Positions 23,192 through 35,890 of a stretch of DNA of 64,000 bases are shown piece by piece (position 1 is the stretch's first letter; each line of letters opens with the position of its first letter). A model generated the notes under the pieces. The model made no database searches. It was not told the DNA's origin and saw only the letters and a program-made list of their open reading frames with translations. A program made the translations under genes and the position numbers. Origin of the DNA: Nilaparvata lugens (lineage: Eukaryota; Arthropoda; Insecta; Hemiptera; Delphacidae); contig NC_052505.1 in assembly GCF_014356525.2 (NCBI RefSeq), positions 248,001 through 312,000 on the forward strand, in the 5' to 3' direction.

Positions 23192-23351
23192 TTCATAAGC
23201 ATAGTTTTATTCAGAAGCAAAGTACTTGTGACTGTATTAGCACGATTCAGAACTGGGCTAATAATACGGTATCATAAGCATAGTTTTATTCAGAAGCGAA
23301 GTACTTGTGACCGTATTAACACGATTCAGAACTGGGCTAATAATACGGTAG
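23192..23351. repeat. 80-bp tandem duplication plus a distant partial copy
   Basis: Two copies of a unit beginning TCATAAGCATAGTTTTATTC at 23192 and 23272. A partial, more diverged third copy (from ATAAGCATGATTTTATTC) is at about 23566-23615, beyond an unrelated insert. Confidence 0.9.
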
Positions 23352-23615
23352 CAAATATTAGGAGAAGTACCTAATTCCTGATTCACCAAAACAAGTGCAG
23401 ATCACCATGTACAACGGCCTGTAAACAACTGAACAATGGACAGTTGATAACTGTCTATTTTTCTATCTTATAAACAATCGAATCCATTTCTGGTCAATTA
23501 TGAATTTAATAGCCTACCGGGCAGGCGCCAGCAGGCGCCTAAACCCAAAAAAAGTTATGATTCATATAAGCATGATTTTATTCAGAAGCAAAGTATTTGT
23601 GATTCTGCACGATTC

Positions 23616-24689
23616 AGAAAACATTCCAAACAAGAAGATCGTCAGTCGTTACAATATTGACCCTATTGGAAACCCCCCCACACTACAATGACAAGGGCGC
23701 AGTCTGCACATTTCCCCCCCCCCCAACATTACCACTCCTGGACAATGACAATGTACAGTGTCATACTGTATATTAGTTTTTGCATTTCACCTTCCTTCCA
23801 ATTGAATACTTGTACCCTATTACCACTTCAAAGAAAGTAAATGTAAATGAAAAAAAAAGTGAACAGAGAATTGGCTTATCTTGGAAATCTTGCAGTATAC
23901 TAAAAGTATTTTTTTTTGCAGACATTTTCGTTGAAGCATGAACTATTATTCATTCATATTATACAATACCGTAACTTACTTTTTCTCGAGAATTTACGAA
24001 TGATTGGTGGTTTTCTAATTACAGTATAAGGAAAAAACGTGTAAAAATTGTTCTCTCTAAAACTAAATTTTTCCCGGGTGTTATCATGTAAAGTTCTCGG
24101 GTTGAATTTGAATTGCCATGCATGGCCGAACGTGGATAATAAAGAATTCGATGAGAGAAGAATGAACCATGTCTCCCAAATCGCTGTACAAATAGAATAA
24201 TATAGTACAAATTTCATGTGATATTGAAATTAAATGGGAATAAATAATATATAATATAGAATAATAGAGCATATATGAATATAGTATATAACATAAAACA
24301 CAATAGCGCAGACTGGCAGAATCCAAAGTCAGGGCAGTGGACTGTAAATGATAATTGATATTAATACCTACAAAATAAATCTCTGGATTCTGTGCATAAA
24401 AAACTGATAGCATGAAGTGCTGGGAGTATGCCAATAAAAGACAAAATGAGTAAACAAACTTGAGATTTAATATTAATGAAATAATAGGTAGATGGCCACA
24501 TACAAAAACAAGTGGATGGAAATTGAATCGAATAAAAATCTTCAGCTGAATCTTATCACAATATGAAATGAAACTGTTAGAAAAGAATTACAAAAATTTA
24601 GTAGTAGCTGTAGTTAAATAATTACAAAATTTTGAATGAATGTAAATTAATGATACTAATGACCATTGAAGACTGACAACGATTGATAA
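23616..24689. other. non-coding, nothing recognised
   Basis: AT-rich with a C-run near 23715-23724. Short overlapping minus-strand frames at 23954-24434 are low-complexity Tyr/Ile/Phe-rich and look like chance frames. Confidence 0.5.
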
Positions 24690-25027
24690 GGTAATGTCAA
24701 TGACACCTGAATTGAAAATAGAAAATTTTAAATGATACAATAAAGTTAATGTTGAAAAATTCAATGTTACACAAGTTCAGAATCAACGTTACATACATTG
24801 AAATAAATTGCATGTCTTGAATGACATTAACACAAGTAAATCAGCAATAACAATGCTCTATATATTGAAATAGTTGAATGTCTTGATTGACACTAGTACA
24901 AAAATAACCTTAGAGTAATTGAATGTCTCGGTCGACATTAATACAAGTACATAAGTTCAGAAATGAAAATGTCTTGGTCGACATTAACATAAGTAAGTTC
25001 CAAAATCAATGTCATACACATTGAAAA
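24690..25027. repeat. degenerate repeats around the phrase GAATGTCTTG..GACATTAA
   Basis: Variants of 'aatgtcttgNNtgacattaNNacaagta' recur near 24810, 24870, 24920, 24970 and again near 25496-25530 beyond the 91-bp array. They appear to be an older, decayed part of the same tandem domain. Confidence 0.6.
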
Positions 25028-25490
25028 AGGCGTCGGTGGCCTTAAGATAACGCATGTAAGCAAAGGGTAGCTATCAAATACAATGAAATAATGATTAATG
25101 TTGAGCACATTAATAGAGGCGACATGGACCTTCAATGAAAACGCTTGTAAGCCAAGGGTAGCTATCAAATACAATGAAACAATTGTTCATGTTGAGTACA
25201 TTAATGGAGGCGACATAGGCATTCAATGAAAACGCTTGTAAGCCAAGGGTAGCTATCAAATACAATGAAATAATTATTAATGTTGAGTACATAAATGGAG
25301 GCGACATAGACCTTCAATGAAAACACTTGTAAGCCAAGAGTAGCTATCAAATACAATGAAATAATTATTAATGTTGAGTAAATTAATGGAGGCGACATAG
25401 GCCTTCAATGAAAACACTTGTAAGCCAAGGGTAGCTATCAAATACAATGGAATGTTGAGTACATTAATAGAGGTGACATGGGCCCTCAAT
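25028..25490. repeat. 91-bp tandem array, about 5 copies
   Basis: The unit contains GAGGCGACATAGGCCTTCAA and AAGCCAAGGGTAGCTATCAA. GAGGCGACAT begins at 25116, 25207, 25298 and 25389 (exactly 91 bp apart) and a last shortened copy at 25470 (81 bp). Since 91 is not a multiple of 3, the similar minus-strand frames across the units are products of the repeat and not genes. Confidence 0.93.
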
Positions 25491-25530
25491 AGTTTGAATG
25501 TCAAGTTAGACATCAATACAAGTAATTCAG

Positions 25531-27022
25531 ATATGAGAATATTAATTTGAGGTTAGAAATTGGAATGCTTCACACACAAGCCAACTGATAATTGAAAACA
25601 ATAAGATGATCAATAATACAATAATTATAACCTTGAAATATCGTAAGACAGTGCTCCCAATGAGACATACACTGTAACATATTGAATTCATGTACATTGG
25701 CTCGATTGCCGAATAAGTACGGACAATTAAATGTTTTTAATTGCTGTAAAAGCTGAATAATAGCTACAAAAATAATATGAATTAACATTGAATTGTTTGA
25801 ATACAAAATAAATTAGAAATAGAGAACAACGTGGTCCAGTTTCGGCATGCTGTTAATTTTTTCATGAACAATTATGCAATACATGAGTAAAAAATGAAAA
25901 TTGAATAAAAAGTTTTACATAACCCGAGTTAAATTTTGAAGAAAGAGATGTGGCCAGGCAGACAGGCAGGGAATCCACGGTACCCCAAGGAACAGCACGT
26001 TCAGCAAGCGACGACACAGATGGCCACGTGATGGTGAAATGGAAGCATCAAACACAGCAGACAATTTCCCCAATGGGAATATGAACAGGAACATGTAAAA
26101 CTCCAAACAAATAATTCGAATTCCAAGTTGTGGAATTTTCAGATCGATTTCCAAACGGTAGAGATGATGAAATTGGTAGTCTGAGTTTCAAGTGGTGAAG
26201 CCATGTTGTGAGAAAAATGGCAAGAGATGCCAACACAATACTATGGAACTTTGACAAAGTCTATCAGCGTGAATACACGAAGAAATTGAAAATTAGTTGA
26301 ATCACAGTTGATGAATACATTTGAAGAATTAATTTGAAGGAATATTTCACATTTAAAACGTTCAGTAAGCCAGATGAATTTGGATGAAGAAAAGGTAGAC
26401 CAGAAGCGATGTGCACTCACTGACTAGACAGGATCAAAAGACGAGGAAACAAACCAACTCTTTAGCAACAAAAGACAAGCTGGAAACGCCAGACACATAA
26501 GCAAACGTTCACGACAATTTGATGAAAAAGTAGCAATTATCTTGGAAGTAAGATGCCTAAAGGACGAAATAAAATACCAAAAATTCAATAATAAAAATAT
26601 TAAAATTGAAACGACGAATAATATTAGAAAACACAATCTTGAATATGAAGTATGCCAAGCACCATGAACCATGCTAACTGAGAAGAATATGAACCATGCT
26701 AACTGTAACCGTGACTGTGACGTCACCGGACAGTGTAAACGGACAAAATAACGACAACAGAAACAGAACAAGTATTGAAGTGGACCCGTTCCAATAAATG
26801 CTTTGTCAGATTTTACACAGACAAGAAGACAGGCAATAATTCATTGAACAAAAACAATCAATTGTTTTGATGACCGAGAACCAGTTTTCCAGTTCACCGA
26901 TTGTGTGTGAGTGTGTGTACTCACAATCATAGCAGTTTGAGACTGTGTTAGTGAGTTTGACCACACTTTTTCGAAAGGCTAGTATGGAGTTGAAGCTTTC
27001 TCGATTGAGAGTACTTTGCAGG
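25531..27022. other. non-coding, nothing recognised
   Basis: Several minus-strand frames of 60-115 codons (25570-25806, 25915-26154, 26424-26771) are hydrophobic with Ser/Phe/Leu-rich composition but show no domain, no shared frame and no similarity I recognise. A short direct repeat 'gaaccatgctaact' occurs at about 26665 and 26691. Confidence 0.45.
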
Positions 27023-27332
27023 TACTTCGTTCTAGTGTGTTTCGGACGCTATTTTCCAACCAATAATCATGAAAATGGTACCAAATTGTTCAGAAAGATT
27101 TGGAAATCTCGCGTCGTACCACCAAATTCCAATTTTCAACTATAAAATCACTTTACAATTCGATGAACTTGAAGAAAATTTGGCAAAGTTAGACGTTTAA
27201 TAGAGAAAATTGATAAGTGATATCAAAATTTTGCGGTACAGCCCGAGATGTCCAAATCTCTCTGAACAATTTGGTATCATTTTCATGATTATCGGTTGGA
27301 AAATAGCGTCCAAAACATGCTAGAACGAAGTG
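27023..27332. mobile_element. foldback element, ~98-bp imperfect arms
   Basis: Left arm 27023-27120 (from ACTTCGTTCTAG through CAAATTGTTCAGA) pairs with right arm 27234-27332 (TCTGAACAATTTG through CTAGAACGAAGT) with scattered mismatches. The loop is about 113 bp. No ORF. MITE-like foldback. Confidence 0.85.
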
Positions 27333-28104
27333 CTTGTTTCAGCCCTTTTTCCAAATTATAGCATTGCTCTCAACATTCTATACTCTCTGCTAAAAACAGT
27401 ACAGTGTGAGAAGCGAGAGCGCTAGGAGAGAGAGTGAGTGAGTGAATAGAAGTGCTAATACAAAGGCATCAAACATTACTACTAGTTCGCAGATGGCCGT
27501 AACCAATCGATTGTTGAAATGTCTGTCTGTCTGCTAGAACTAGCAACAAGCAAAGAGAACATAATACTTCTTCTATACTTCTGAATAATTCGTTTGTCTC
27601 TGCAAAAAGCAACTAACAAGTCTAGAACTCAAGTCGAAATCACATGCAAACACCTTGAAAACAAGATGACAACCGAAAGTTTCATGGTCCTTTTATATCG
27701 CTTGTATTTTGACAATCATTCAAGATATATTACCGTTTTTTGCTCAAAAATTTTTGGAAAACCTTTCTCTATAATTTTCGATATGTTCAGTTTACCCCAA
27801 TACAAAAATTTTATTCAGTTACTCACTTATTTTTTTTATTATTATTTAAATATTGGCACCTGGTCAGAGACTAATAAGCTATTTATTTTATCCTAATTTT
27901 ACTAAATGGACTCTTTCAAACCTCATCCTATGATTCAGTTTGTCTAGTTTTTGACTACAATTAATAAATTAGTCTAGTTTGTATCCTATAAAATAGTTTC
28001 ATACAATCAAGTTAGTAGGCCGATAATAATTTGTTTGGTTTGAAGGGATGAACATTTCACTATCACTAACACCAGCTTCAAGCCATCAATTCACAACACA
28101 AATT
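27333..28104. other. non-coding, nothing recognised
   Basis: Short GA/GT-rich patch near 27415-27440 (gagagagagtgagtgagtg). The plus-strand frame 27594-27896 has no domain. Confidence 0.5.
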
Positions 28105-29082
28105 TCACTTCACTAATTCATGCGGTTTTGTTCTTTTGAGCCTCCTGACCAGATTATCAACATCAAGCAGCTGGATTGCCTCTATATTGTCGTGCTGGTG
28201 GAGTCTCTCTTCATGCTTGGCCGCAAAGTGCTCTATAACTTTCGTGACTGTCTCCAATTGATGGTCGCGGTGAAGATCAGCATTTCTGATGTACTAAGGA
28301 GCGTCAACAATATTTCTTAGTACCTTATTTTGAAATCGTTGGATGATTTGTACTTGGATGGTTTAGTACAGCCCCAAAGTTGAATGCCATAAGTCCATAC
28401 TGGTTTCAGTAGCTGTTTATATAGTAGAATCTTGTTGTATATGGACAGCCTGGATCCTCTTCCCAGCAACCAATACATCTTTTTGAATTTAATTCCTAGT
28501 TCTTCCCTTTTCTTCTTGACGTGTGCTTTCCATTTGAGCTTGACATCCAGCGTCATACCCAAATATTTGGCAGTATTAGCATGTGGAATGACTTTCTCAT
28601 TTATATATACTGGAATATATTGAATTCTTTTATTAGTAAAATTCACTTGTACAGACTTTGTATCATTTAGTTTAATTAGCCAATGATTTGTCCATGTGTT
28701 TACTTCATTAAATGCTCTTTGTAGCTTTTCTGTAGATTCCTCTACGACTGAGAGAATAGCAGTATCATCTGCAAATGTAGCTATAGTGACTCCTGCTGGC
28801 TTTGGAATGTCACTAATGTACAGTGTATACAAAACTGGTCCTAGCACACTTCCTTGGGGTACACCAGCTTTAATTTGCCTTAGTGTAGAATATTCATTAT
28901 CCTGCTTCACTCTGAAATATCTCTCGTCCAGGTAAGACTTCAATAATTGGCTATATGCTGTGGGTAGGACTTGTTCTAATTTATGGCACAAGCCTTCATA
29001 CCAAACCTTGTCGAAAGCTTGGGCAATATCTAAGAAGACAGTAGAACATACTTTTTTCTCCTCAAGGCATCTTCTCGTTAAA
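28105..29082 (-). pseudogene. Jockey-type LINE reverse transcriptase, 5'-truncated
   Basis: RT from motif A to the C-terminal domain. Motif A is DIAQAFDKVW near 29000-29040, then GVPQGSVLGPVLYTLY near 28820-28870, the catalytic FADDTAIL near 28760-28785, and KYLGMTLD near 28540-28570. An open frame runs from 28991 to 28317; a frameshift then leads to the C-terminal block (QNKVLRNIVDAP near 28290-28320, ADLHRDHQLETV) to about 28120. The endonuclease and N-terminal RT are missing. The left truncation abuts the unrelated repeat at 29079-29445. The RT signature resembles the Jockey clade; clade is inference. Confidence 0.92.
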
Positions 29083-29445
29083 GCTGAGAAAACGCTAAAA
29101 AAACCCTGGAAAAACGCTGATTTTGGGTGTATCTTAGACCTTATTGCAAATTATTTCTAACACAACATTATTACACCCTAGCTGAGCTTCTATACTAAAT
29201 TTGAACATTTTCTGTTGATTTGTTCTCAATAAAGCTGAGAAAACGCTAACAAACGCTAGAAAAACGCACATTTTGGGCGTATCTTTGGAAATTTTTCCAA
29301 ATCCGTTCCTAGTGCGCCTCTTAAGAGCCAACTGAACATACCTACCAAATTTTAACGTTTTTGGACCGGTAGATTTTTAGTTCGGCGAGTGAGTCAGTCA
29401 GTCAGTCAGTGAGTGCCATTTCGCTTTTATATTATAGATTACGTT
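29079..29445 (-). mobile_element. second copy of the (CACT)n-ended repeat, inverted
   Basis: Read on the minus strand it starts with AAAAGCGAAATGGCACTCAC, a (TGAC/CACT) tract and then CCAAAAACGTTAAAATTTGG and GAGGCGCACTAGG, matching 21745-21960. Beyond the shared part it has a 151-bp direct repeat of TAAAGCTGAGAAAACGCTA (29079 and 29230). Family unknown. Confidence 0.75.
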
Positions 29446-31137
29446 GTAAAAGTTATTAAAACGTTTGCTGACATCTGTTTTTCATTATGAAGAATATTAT
29501 TTTTGAGATTTTCATCATAGATATAAATACTAATGCTGGAAACTATTTGGGAAGTAGTTTTGATAGTGAAACGTACAAGAGAACATCACGTAGATCTATA
29601 CTGAATTAGACTGGTTACTGTATTACAGTATATTATTCTTTGCTTGAAAGCCAATGTTATAGAAATTCTTGGAAAAAATCTTTTCATATATTTCTAAAAT
29701 CTTGTCTTTTGAACTTGATTGTGGAGGAATCAACAATTATTGAAACAAAACACAAGGTCAATTCTTACATTACAGTACCGTACTTTTCAAAAGTAGCAGA
29801 TTGAGTTTTGGAAAAACTGTAAACATCAACAGTAACTATACGTGTTAGGTTTAAGAAAGGTAAATAAACTTTAATTTTTAGATTGAAATTTGATTAAAAA
29901 TTTCTTCATTCTCTTCATATAAAGAAATTTAAATGGAAAAAATTATTAATATAGATTGGGTTCCTTTTATTTTTGAATGCAAGTTGATTAGTTTAGACCT
30001 ACTTGAACAGAAGCATAATCATAATAATATTACAAATCATGAGTAGTAGTCATTGAGTAAATCAAATCATTCAAATCAAATTATTGAGTACATTATAATA
30101 TGAACACTATAATAATAGAATGTAAAAATAGGAATTGATTGGAACTATTCAATTGATCATAATCCTATGGAAAGGAACAAAATCTTACAAGAACTGTTGC
30201 TGAAAATCATCGAAACTGCCTCTCGAACTGTGTCAGTTCTCCTGTAAATCTCCTCTGAATAAGTATAATAGAACTAATTATTTTTCGAAAACATTAGATA
30301 ATAACACACTATAAGCTTACGTACTGATAACACAATTTCATTTTAATCAATTTCATATAATACAAGATTTAACCGCAGAATTTGTATAAAGCATTACAAA
30401 CTTATACACCCATAGACTTTCGAACATGTAATGTCTTCCCATTACAATGTTCACAAGTGAACACCATCAAAAAATAATAATATCAGGCATGATATGATTA
30501 ATTTATAGTTGACATAGGCTCTAGTCTGATCCATTCTTGTATTGATTAATAGAAATGTACCTAATGTTGCTGAATAATGCGAACATAATATATTAGCATT
30601 CGTATAGTGCAGGGGTTCTAGTATATATGAAATTTGTTTCTTCGGGTTTCCGGCCATTGAAGAAATTGGGATTTCAGTAATTATATAAGAATAACTTTTT
30701 AATTGAGTGTTATGTGAGCCTATGTTCCAAATTTATTTGAAAGAAATACGTTGAATTTTTATGGATAGTATTTGTTTCTTCGGGTATTGTAAGATGTATT
30801 TCTACTTCATAAAGAAACTCATTTTTATCACTCTGATAAATGACGTAACATAATAAATTACGCTAATTGAACGAGCGTAGACAAGGGAATAGGCTAGTCA
30901 ACAAGTCAGTTTGATGTTGGCATTGTCAAGTTTTTTCGATTTATGACAATTTTCTATAATATGATTGAGATGTATTATTACATGAAGAAATTCACATTCC
31001 ATTCCCGTTTCAAACTTATATAAACAGAATTTGATTGTTGAACGGGATGGTTGTTCCATATTTTTCATTGATTTCTACAGGGATACTTGAAGCTTTATTG
31101 AATCACTAGTAGGTCTACCTACCCTTTTATTCTCTTG
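29446..31137. other. non-coding, nothing recognised
   Basis: About 1.7 kb of AT-rich DNA. A small direct repeat 'tttgtttcttcgggt' occurs near 30630 and 30771. No coding signal. Confidence 0.5.
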
Positions 31138-31333
31138 ACCGATTTCAGCTAATCACGACATTTTCAAGTGTCAAAATGAATATTGTTATCATTAAGAAGT
31201 CAACCCAAGTCACTTTAGTAAACCTCAGTATTCACTTATTTATAAGTAAATAGCATACAGTCTCCCTTGTTTTTGTGAAAAATAAGTAATTCATTTTGAC
31301 ACTTGATAATGACCTAATAAGCTGAAACTGGTC
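31138..31333. mobile_element. foldback element with GACCGATTTCAGCT ends
   Basis: Left arm 31138-31182 (GACCGATTTCAGCTAATCAC ... AAGTGTCAAAATGAAT) and right arm 31289-31333 (ATTCATTTTGACACTTGATA ... AGCTGAAACTGGTC) are imperfect inverted repeats of about 45 bp with a 106-bp loop. No ORF. Confidence 0.8.
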
Positions 31334-32028
31334 GTCACATTCAAAGACACTAAAAGGGAACAAGTGGTTCAATGTGCACATACACCAAACTCTCGTACGA
31401 ATTATAAAATAATTCACCTGACGCGAAAAAGTAATATCGCATTCGCGTAGGGAAAAGAATTGAAAAAATTAGGGCCCATTTTGTAGAACCTTCGTCACTC
31501 ACGTTTCTGGCAATATTGTGAAACCAAAACTTAGGACTGTCCTCGCATAGAGGATTGCTTCCAATAATAGACAATAGTGCAAGACTGTTGTCTTTTCTAC
31601 CGATATTATAAAATCTTCCAGGAAGTATAGCGGTATACACCTGTCATTCTGCTATTTCCATTGAGGTGTGTTTCACCCTCTCCCACTATGGTATAGAGCT
31701 GATGAATAACTAGTTTCTGTTTCCTTTCTCATGACCAGACTTGGAAAAACCTGACTAATGAAATAAGAAAATAGTTCTTACAAGTTTGATTTGGTAACGT
31801 TATTGGTTAGTGGTTTGAAGAAAAGCTAAAAAAAGTTATTGCAAATCTGAATTTGACTACCAAAAAAAGTTGATACTGCAACCGAAAAATTTCTTGAATA
31901 TTCACTCTTGACTACAAAACTGGAATTTATTCTGAATACTTATAATTATCATCAATCAGAGTATCAGTATAACATACAATTGCATTGCTACCACAAAATG
32001 TTAACTTGAACCTCAAGTTGATTAACCC
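31334..32028. other. 5' flank of the BEL/Pao element
   Basis: AT-rich. A short minus frame (31350-31640) has no domain. It may hold the 5' LTR/gag side of the BEL element, but neither is recognisable. Confidence 0.4.
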
Positions 32029-33412
32029 TTGCTCTACAACCATCAACCACACTCTTGGTTGTCAATAATTTCGAATTGCAACTCTCTCCAACGCTTTTGG
32101 GAACGAGAAGAACCTTCAATGGCATCTAAAAAATCTGAAGAAGAACGTCTATGCGATGAACATTTCCTCTCAACCTATTCCCGTGATGAATCTGGACGAT
32201 ATTGTGTCAGTCTACCATTCGAGGCCCAACACCCACCTTTGGGTCAGTCTAAAGCAACTATTGAACACAGATTGAATTCAATAGAGAGAAAATTCAAGGC
32301 TCAACCACACTTTTAGTCTTTATATGCTGATTCTATGTCAGAGTATCTGACATTAGGACATGTGGAATGACTAACACCGCTGATCTACCTACTTTCATTA
32401 CTTTCTACCTCATCATGAAGTTCTCAAAGAATCCAGTAGTACTACTCGCCTACGTACTGTATTTGATGCCAGTGCCAAAACCACAACTGGTATTTCCTCA
32501 AACCAGATTCTGCTTACATCCTGATGATCAGTGCTATCAGTTGATTTTATGGTGTACTGATCCTACTCGATCTGCTTCAGTCTTCAAGTTGACTACAGTA
32601 ACAAACATATGGTATGAGCTGCTCTCCATATCTTGCTATTAGAACTCTTCACCAGCTAGCCACTGAGGAAGGTGACTCCTATCCAGAGGCTGCTGAAATT
32701 CTGTGCTCTCAAACCTTTGTTGATATGATTGCTGGTGCAGACTCTGAAGGAGAGGCTTCAAGACTACAACATCAACAACTGACCTCACTCCTCAAACATG
32801 GTGGATTTGTACTACAAAAATGGACTTCAAATTCCAACTCAATTCTTTTCAGCCTGCCTGATGGTCACCTTGAGACTCCTGCTTTTCTTCAAGATGATCA
32901 TCAACAACCTCACTTCACAATCCTGGGCATCCAGTGGTCAGTATCAAAAGATTGTTTTACATATATCCTCAACCTACCTCATGATGCTATAATCTCTCCA
33001 GTGGTATTGTGGGCTGAATGCTTCAAGCAACTACTCTTGACAAAGGGTCTAAATCAACTTTTGCCTCCTGAATTGCTGGCAATGAGGCAAAATTTCGTTG
33101 ACATCTCAGCCACACTCCAAAACATTTCAATACCACGAGCTCTAGAATCATTTCAGTCTAGCAATACTGAATTACATGGCTTTGGTGATGCTTCTGAACG
33201 TGAATCTGCTGCAGTGATATACCTCAGATCATCACAGAATGACACTTCTGTCAATGTTCAGTTACTTGTTTCTAAAACTCAAGTAGCCCCTTTGAAAAAA
33301 CTCACTCTACCACGTTTGGAATTGTGTGCTGTTCACTTACTTGCTCTGTTGACCTCAAATGTCATCTCAACCTTTCATAAAAAGCTAAAGTTCTCTTCTA
33401 TCATATGTGAAG
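32029..33412 (+). pseudogene. BEL/Pao RT and N-terminal RNase H part
   Basis: 32029-32316 is open and carries the conserved pre-RT block (FWEREE ... RDESGRYCVSLPF). The stretch to 32610 carries fragments (VLLAYVLYLMPVPKPQL is a shifted trace of the RT start) with many stops. The 32614-33465 frame holds the RT active-site block, which reads FVDMIAGADSEGEA where YVDD is expected, the post-RT block and the RNase H core HGFGDASERESAAVIYLR plus LPRLELCAVHLLA. The sequence between the first RT block and FVDM is much too short, so RT palm sequence is deleted. After HLLALLTSNV... the frame runs into foreign DNA near 33412. Confidence 0.9.
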
Positions 33413-33556
33413 CTCTTCTTGGGGAATTACTATCAACGCCAAGGTTCACTTACTTGCTCTGTTGACCTCATATGTCATCTCAACCTTTCATAAAAAGCTA
33501 AAGTTCTCTCCTATCATATGTGGAGCTCTTCTTGGGGAATTACTATTAACGCCAAG
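33331..33556. repeat. 113-bp tandem duplication spanning the insertion junction
   Basis: Copies start GTTCACTTACTTGCTCTGTT at 33331 and 33444. Each contains about 80 bp of BEL coding sequence followed by about 33 bp of the foreign DNA, so the duplication happened after the insertion. The copies differ at only a few positions. Confidence 0.92.
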
Positions 33557-35890
33557 GTTAAGTCAACACACGTATAACGAATCTTGTACTGAGTCCCTAG
33601 TATTGAGGTTAGGAATTTGAAAATGCGTGCGTGGACACTAAGTGAACACCAGACTGACTGAGTCACTACAAGATTTGATACAATCCTCTGAATCGCGGGA
33701 GGCATAAACACTCGCTCACCCTTGATTCTTTTTATGACTGATTGTATAATGATAAAAATTTCAGAGGTAGTGTAGCGGTCGCTAAACACTGAGTACGGAT
33801 ATCTTAAAACTATTACCTGTGATGAAACAGCATATTAAATCATACAGGTCGAGCAAACACCACGATGTAGATAATCTATGGGACTGCATCTCTAATAAGT
33901 TCCGAAGGACTAAGATAGGGTACTAAGGACCAGAGATTATTCAGAATATACTTAGAGAACAGAGTCTTGTCGGGCCTTATGCTCTATTGGTCACAGATAA
34001 AAGCTGATATATGAGCAGGTAAGGACAGAGAATAGGTAATCTCGATCTGACCCCACACACTACATCCACTTAGATCTGTTCCAATATCCAGGTTGAACCA
34101 ATTATTTCAATGATCGTACTTGATTGGTTCTTGATAATATAGAATGTGTCAGACACAATAATTGACAGGATCAAGAAATAATCGAACTCAGAAGACGAAT
34201 TGACGAAATGGAAATAAAATATATAATTTGACAGTGCAGATTTAAAGCTTGGATTACAGATTGAAAATAGTTCAACATCGACAAAATAACTAGAAATTTG
34301 CTTGTGCTCGCATGATACCATGCATGATCCAACAGACTTCATAATTGACAAACTTAACAGTTTTTCAAAAATAATGAAAACAAATCATAAAAGATTTTTA
34401 AAATTACTCAAGGTCATGGTTCTGGCAGCGGAGGATAGTTAATCAACTACAAGTTCTTATAAATTTTATACCAGATAAAATCTAGGATCTTAATGATAAT
34501 AAGCACTTGTCGGTGTGGCCATTACTTTAACAAAGAAAATTTTATATTTTTTCTGCACTATATTTCCTTTCGAAGCGAAGATTGGGGCCCCAAAACATGA
34601 AAACTCACGTGAATCCTCTTGGCGGTCGTGGTTCCTTTAGATAAAATTTTGTATGATCGGTGGCTGGTCCAGGCCTCGGTGTTAGCACGTGTGGAACTTA
34701 ATTAAATATTTCCTTCACCAATTGAATTAGGGGATAATTAAATTTGAATTTATAGAAAAATCAATCAATGAATAGTTTCACAAAATAATGGATAAATTAG
34801 CCTAAGATATTGGCCCACAGATAAAAAATACAAAAATTGAATAAAATTCCCCTAATAGGTCTTTGGTAACTTTTCAACAAGGTCTTAACAGTGAGGATTT
34901 TAAAATGGAAGTGTCATGCCTTCTTCTAAGCCTCTGGCTAGAACCTTTTTCTTGAATCTCTGTGTAATTAATTTGCATGAAAATTCACCATTGGTAGAAT
35001 GATTATAACGTAGGCATGATGTCAGTGGCAAGCAGTAAAATATAATTCCTTTGATTACAATAATAACTTAATTTGTATAATTTTGTAAATTGCTTAATTC
35101 TCTAGATACAGTTCCCCTATACAGTGTACATGCACTAGCATATATGATAAGGCAAGTTTGCTGGCTGATAACAGATAAATATATGATGCTTTCAAACGAT
35201 CATCCCTTTTTGTGCCATTTCTATAACATTTGATTGGCTTAGGCTTGCCAAAGAGATTCATTCACCATGTGACTCAGTTGAAGCAATGATTTATAATTTA
35301 ATATTTCTATTAAATTCTTATTATATTCGAAACTTTTATACTTAATTTTGCTCCTCTTATCAGTGATACAATATTCATGCTATGACCTTGTTCATTACTA
35401 CATCATTCAACATTATAATGTAATTTCGTGAGTAATAAAAAATTTTAACAATAATACATTTCATTTTATTTATTGGAATTCTTTATCCTTTTTCAATATT
35501 TCTTAATTTCGAAAATAATATTATAGCTTGCATTAAGACCTGGCATGACATTGATAATATTGAGTCAGTCAGCTGTGTCTGAGCTGTTACAAAACATCTG
35601 ATCAATTTTGTAAATAAAAGTGTAACCTTCAAAAAGTTCAATGGGCAATTCATAAATGGTTTGTACTCAATTGGCAAAATAATCATAATTTTATTAAATA
35701 ATTCTTTGAAAAAATGTGTAGTACAAAACGGTACTCTTATCTTATACTCAGCTGTTGATAAGGGAGCCTTATCGCTCAGGTGCTAACTGTTTGTTTGGCA
35801 AACCTTCTATTTTATAAGGGTTATTATAGTTTTTCCAGTTAATTCTCACTCCTTTCATGAGATTCACTCAAAAGATTCATCACACATATA
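33413..35890. other. foreign DNA inside the BEL element
   Basis: About 2.4 kb of AT-rich sequence separates the two halves of the BEL RNase H domain. No ORF with a domain and no clear inverted or direct end repeats were seen, so the class of the insert is unknown. GC-richer patches (about 34580-34700) include CACGTG-containing motifs. Confidence 0.7.

Noticed and set aside
24938..25516. Four overlapping minus frames with shared YLIATLGLQ(A/V)FSL motif
   Set aside because: The shared motif is only the 91-bp unit read in successive frames; a real repeat protein would need a unit divisible by 3.
24690..25530. CRISPR-like array
   Set aside because: Units are adjacent tandem copies with no unique spacers, and the sequence is eukaryotic.
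26424..26771. 115-codon hydrophobic minus frame that could be a membrane protein
   Set aside because: Ser/Phe/Leu richness follows from AT-rich sequence with TTC/CTT bias; nothing else supports a gene.
34405..34440. TTCTGGCAGCGGAGGA, which resembles a retroelement primer-binding site
   Set aside because: No LTR ends or coding region could be placed around it, so the match is too short to support a call.
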